NCBI GenBank assembly: GCA_903898755.1
Contig: CAIUGT010000026.1
Span: 1-33,430, forward strand
Length of the DNA stretch: 33,430 nt
Reading direction: 5' to 3'
Source: an uncultured bacterium
GTDB taxonomy: Bacteria > Planctomycetota > Phycisphaerae > Phycisphaerales > SM1A02
Shown: positions 32,397-33,430 of the stretch, piece by piece
Layout: every line of letters begins with the position of its first letter
Position numbering within the stretch: position 1 is the stretch's first letter
Notes under the pieces: generated by a model
The model's input: only the letters and a program-made list of their open reading frames with translations
Databases searched by the model: none
What the model was told of the DNA's origin: nothing
Program-made: the position numbers and the translations under genes

Positions 32397-33235
32397 CAAT
32401 CTCGCAACCTTTTGCCTGTGAGCGACAGGAACACAGTTTCAAGATCGGCGCGCTCCACGCGCAGGCCGGTGACATCGCCAGCTTCAAGCGCGGAGGTCAC
32501 TTCGCGCAGTGGATCGTTGGTGGAAATGCGCGTCTCGCCCCCAGGACGTTCAATCATGACAAGTGTTTCTTTGCCGTGCTTAGCCAGCAATTCTTCAACA
32601 CTGCCGGTCACCAGAACTTTTCCCTCATCCATAATTCCAACGCGGTCGCAAATTTTCTGCGCCTCTTCCATGTAATGCGTGGTGTACAGAATGGCCGCGC
32701 CTTCATTGGCAAGTTCGCGCACAAGTTCAAGAATGTTGGTGCGACTTTGCGGATCAACGCCGGCGGTGGGCTCATCCAGCAGTAACAGCGGGGGCTTGTG
32801 AAAAAATGCCGCGGCTAAATTTAGGCGCCGTTGCATACCACCGGAATATGTTGCCGCGCGGTCATGGGCGCGCGCCGTCAAGCCCACTCTTTCAAGCGCA
32901 TCGCGCGCGGCGACGCATGGATTGTCCACGCCTTGCAAGCGAGCGAAGAACAAAACATTTTCCTCGCCGGTCAGTTCCTGATAAATGGCCAGAGTTTGCG
33001 GCGCCACGCCCACATTTTTGCGCACCATGTGGTGAGTAGGTGAACCCAATCCCTGATAGGTCACGCTACCCGCGTCGGGAGTGATCAATCCAATCGCCAT
33101 AGAAATAGTGGTGCTTTTGCCCGCGCCATTGGGGCCAAGCAGACCAAATATTTCTCCGCGATTCACCCGCAGTGAAAGTCCATCGACGGCTCGAAGCGCG
33201 CCAAAGTTTTTCACAAGATCATCAAGAACAAGCAT
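32396..33235 (-). CDS. ABC-2-type exporter ATPase
   Basis: I use the ATG at 33235 ('MLVLDDLVKNFGALRAVDGL'); the frame is open upstream only because it runs antisense-free through mgtE. Motifs are Walker A 'GPNGAGKST', Q-loop 'VAPQTLAIY', signature 'YSGGMQRRLNLA', Walker B 'LLLLDEPTAGVD' and H-loop 'TTHYMEEA'. The last 70 residues form the accessory domain common to CcmA/NatA-like exporters. It is translationally coupled to the permease. A TATCGT box ends 6 bases before the ATG, inside the 29-base gap after mgtE, so it may have its own promoter. Confidence 0.93.
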   Translation of the reverse strand: MLVLDDLVKNFGALRAVDGLSLRVNRGEIFGLLGPNGAGKSTTISMAIGLITPDAGSVTYQGLGSPTHHMVRKNVGVAPQTLAIYQELTGEENVLFFARLQGVDNPCVAARDALERVGLTARAHDRAATYSGGMQRRLNLAAAFFHKPPLLLLDEPTAGVDPQSRTNILELVRELANEGAAILYTTHYMEEAQKICDRVGIMDEGKVLVTGSVEELLAKHGKETLVMIERPGGETRISTNDPLREVTSALEAGDVTGLRVERADLETVFLSLTGKRLRD

Positions 33236-33241
33236 GTGCGC

Positions 33242-33247
33242 ACGATA
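33242..33247 (-). promoter_or_regulatory. -10-like box TATCGT, 6 bases before the ABC ATPase start
   Basis: On the minus strand TATCGT ends exactly 6 bases before the ATG at 33235. No Shine-Dalgarno sequence is present, which fits a leaderless exporter message. Confidence 0.35.
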
Positions 33248-33264
33248 CAGCACGCGCCAAATTT

Positions 33265-33430
33265 TTACAGCAGTAACCAAGTGGCCAGTGCAAGAAACAC
33301 GCCCATGCTCACCACATCCGTGGCCGTGGTGAGAAAAATACTGGACGCCGTTGCGGGGTCCGCGCCCAAGCGCTTGAGCGTGGTTGGCACAAGCACTCCA
33401 CACATACCGCTGACCACGCACGACACAACC
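33265..33430 (-). CDS. mgtE: MgtE-type magnesium channel/transporter, C-terminal end only
   Basis: The last 54 residues are visible in the frame that ends with TAA at 33265-33267: 'GVLVPTTLKRLGADPATASS', then 'IFLTTATDVVSMGVFLALAT'. This matches the final membrane helices of MgtE ('lLPlllkrlgiDPAvaSgpfvTTlvDvigl'), including the conserved Asp of the magnesium pore helix. The 5' part lies outside the window. MgtE is a homodimeric Mg2+ channel of the inner membrane. The exporter genes follow on the same strand 29 bases later. Confidence 0.85.
   Translation of the reverse strand, partial: VVSCVVSGMCGVLVPTTLKRLGADPATASSIFLTTATDVVSMGVFLALATWLLL

Noticed and set aside
33236-33421. 62-residue N-terminal extension of the exporter ATPase
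   Set aside because: That frame overlaps the mgtE coding end, and the ATPase domain begins naturally at the ATG at 33235.
1-33430. Mobile element, CRISPR array or defence system
   Set aside because: No transposase, integrase, regularly spaced repeat array, toxin-antitoxin pair, restriction or defence gene could be recognised on either strand.

Overview
The window reads as a piece of a bacterial chromosome, most likely from a planctomycete (Phycisphaerae-like). That is an inference. It rests on a secreted protein ending in a planctomycete-style PEP-CTERM tail (VPTPGALALLG plus an Arg run), a small 85-residue protein of a type I associate with planctomycetes, flavin-dependent ThyX, and an atypical acyl carrier protein between two hot-dog dehydratases. 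No plasmid, phage or insertion-sequence gene is visible, and I saw no tRNA, rRNA or CRISPR array. Genes are densely packed, with some overlapping stop and start codons.

Layout. 1-1250 (-): 3'-truncated AmpG-like muropeptide permease, with a nested palindromic element (1288-1381) upstream. 1548-2650 (+): a small conserved protein and a DUF4239-like membrane protein. 2747-4539 (+): overlapping umuD-umuC (error-prone DNA polymerase V). 4607-4939: a cupredoxin fragment of multicopper-oxidase type. 5155-6534: an HpnO-like class III aminotransferase. 6637-10996 (+): four exported proteins or lipoproteins, namely an orphan sugar-binding-type protein, a possible chagasin-like lipoprotein and two large lipoproteins of unknown role. 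11149-13599 (-): a patatin-like lipase and an HSL-type hydrolase. 13822-14541 (-): the PEP-CTERM protein, with its own terminator. 14885-17587 (-): FtsK.

17787-24363 (+) is a long co-directional run: FabZ-like dehydratase, atypical ACP, second hot-dog dehydratase, coaD, a metallo-beta-lactamase-fold protein without most of its metal ligands, panB, an HtrA protease, a DppF-like ABC ATPase and a small membrane protein. PanB and CoaD both serve coenzyme A synthesis, the source of the ACP phosphopantetheine arm, so the ACP/dehydratase genes sit beside their cofactor supply. 24524-28121 (+): thyX, a YfiH-type protein and a nucleotide-sugar dehydrogenase. A promoter-hairpin-terminator unit that could be a small RNA or attenuator lies before the dehydrogenase. 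28329-29660 (+): an MFS exporter whose 3' end overlaps a convergent NhaP-like antiporter (29639-30922, -). 31014-33235 (-): an ABC-2 exporter (permease and ATPase). 33265-33430 (-): the C-terminal end of MgtE.

The most interesting signal runs across the whole window. About nine start codons are preceded by a -10-like TANNNT hexamer ending exactly 6 or 7 bases before the start, and two more by CATAAT at the same spacing. Most of these starts have no Shine-Dalgarno sequence. This is the expected layout of leaderless mRNAs. Genes without it tend to have a Shine-Dalgarno sequence (14541, 18252, 26760) or overlap the gene before them.
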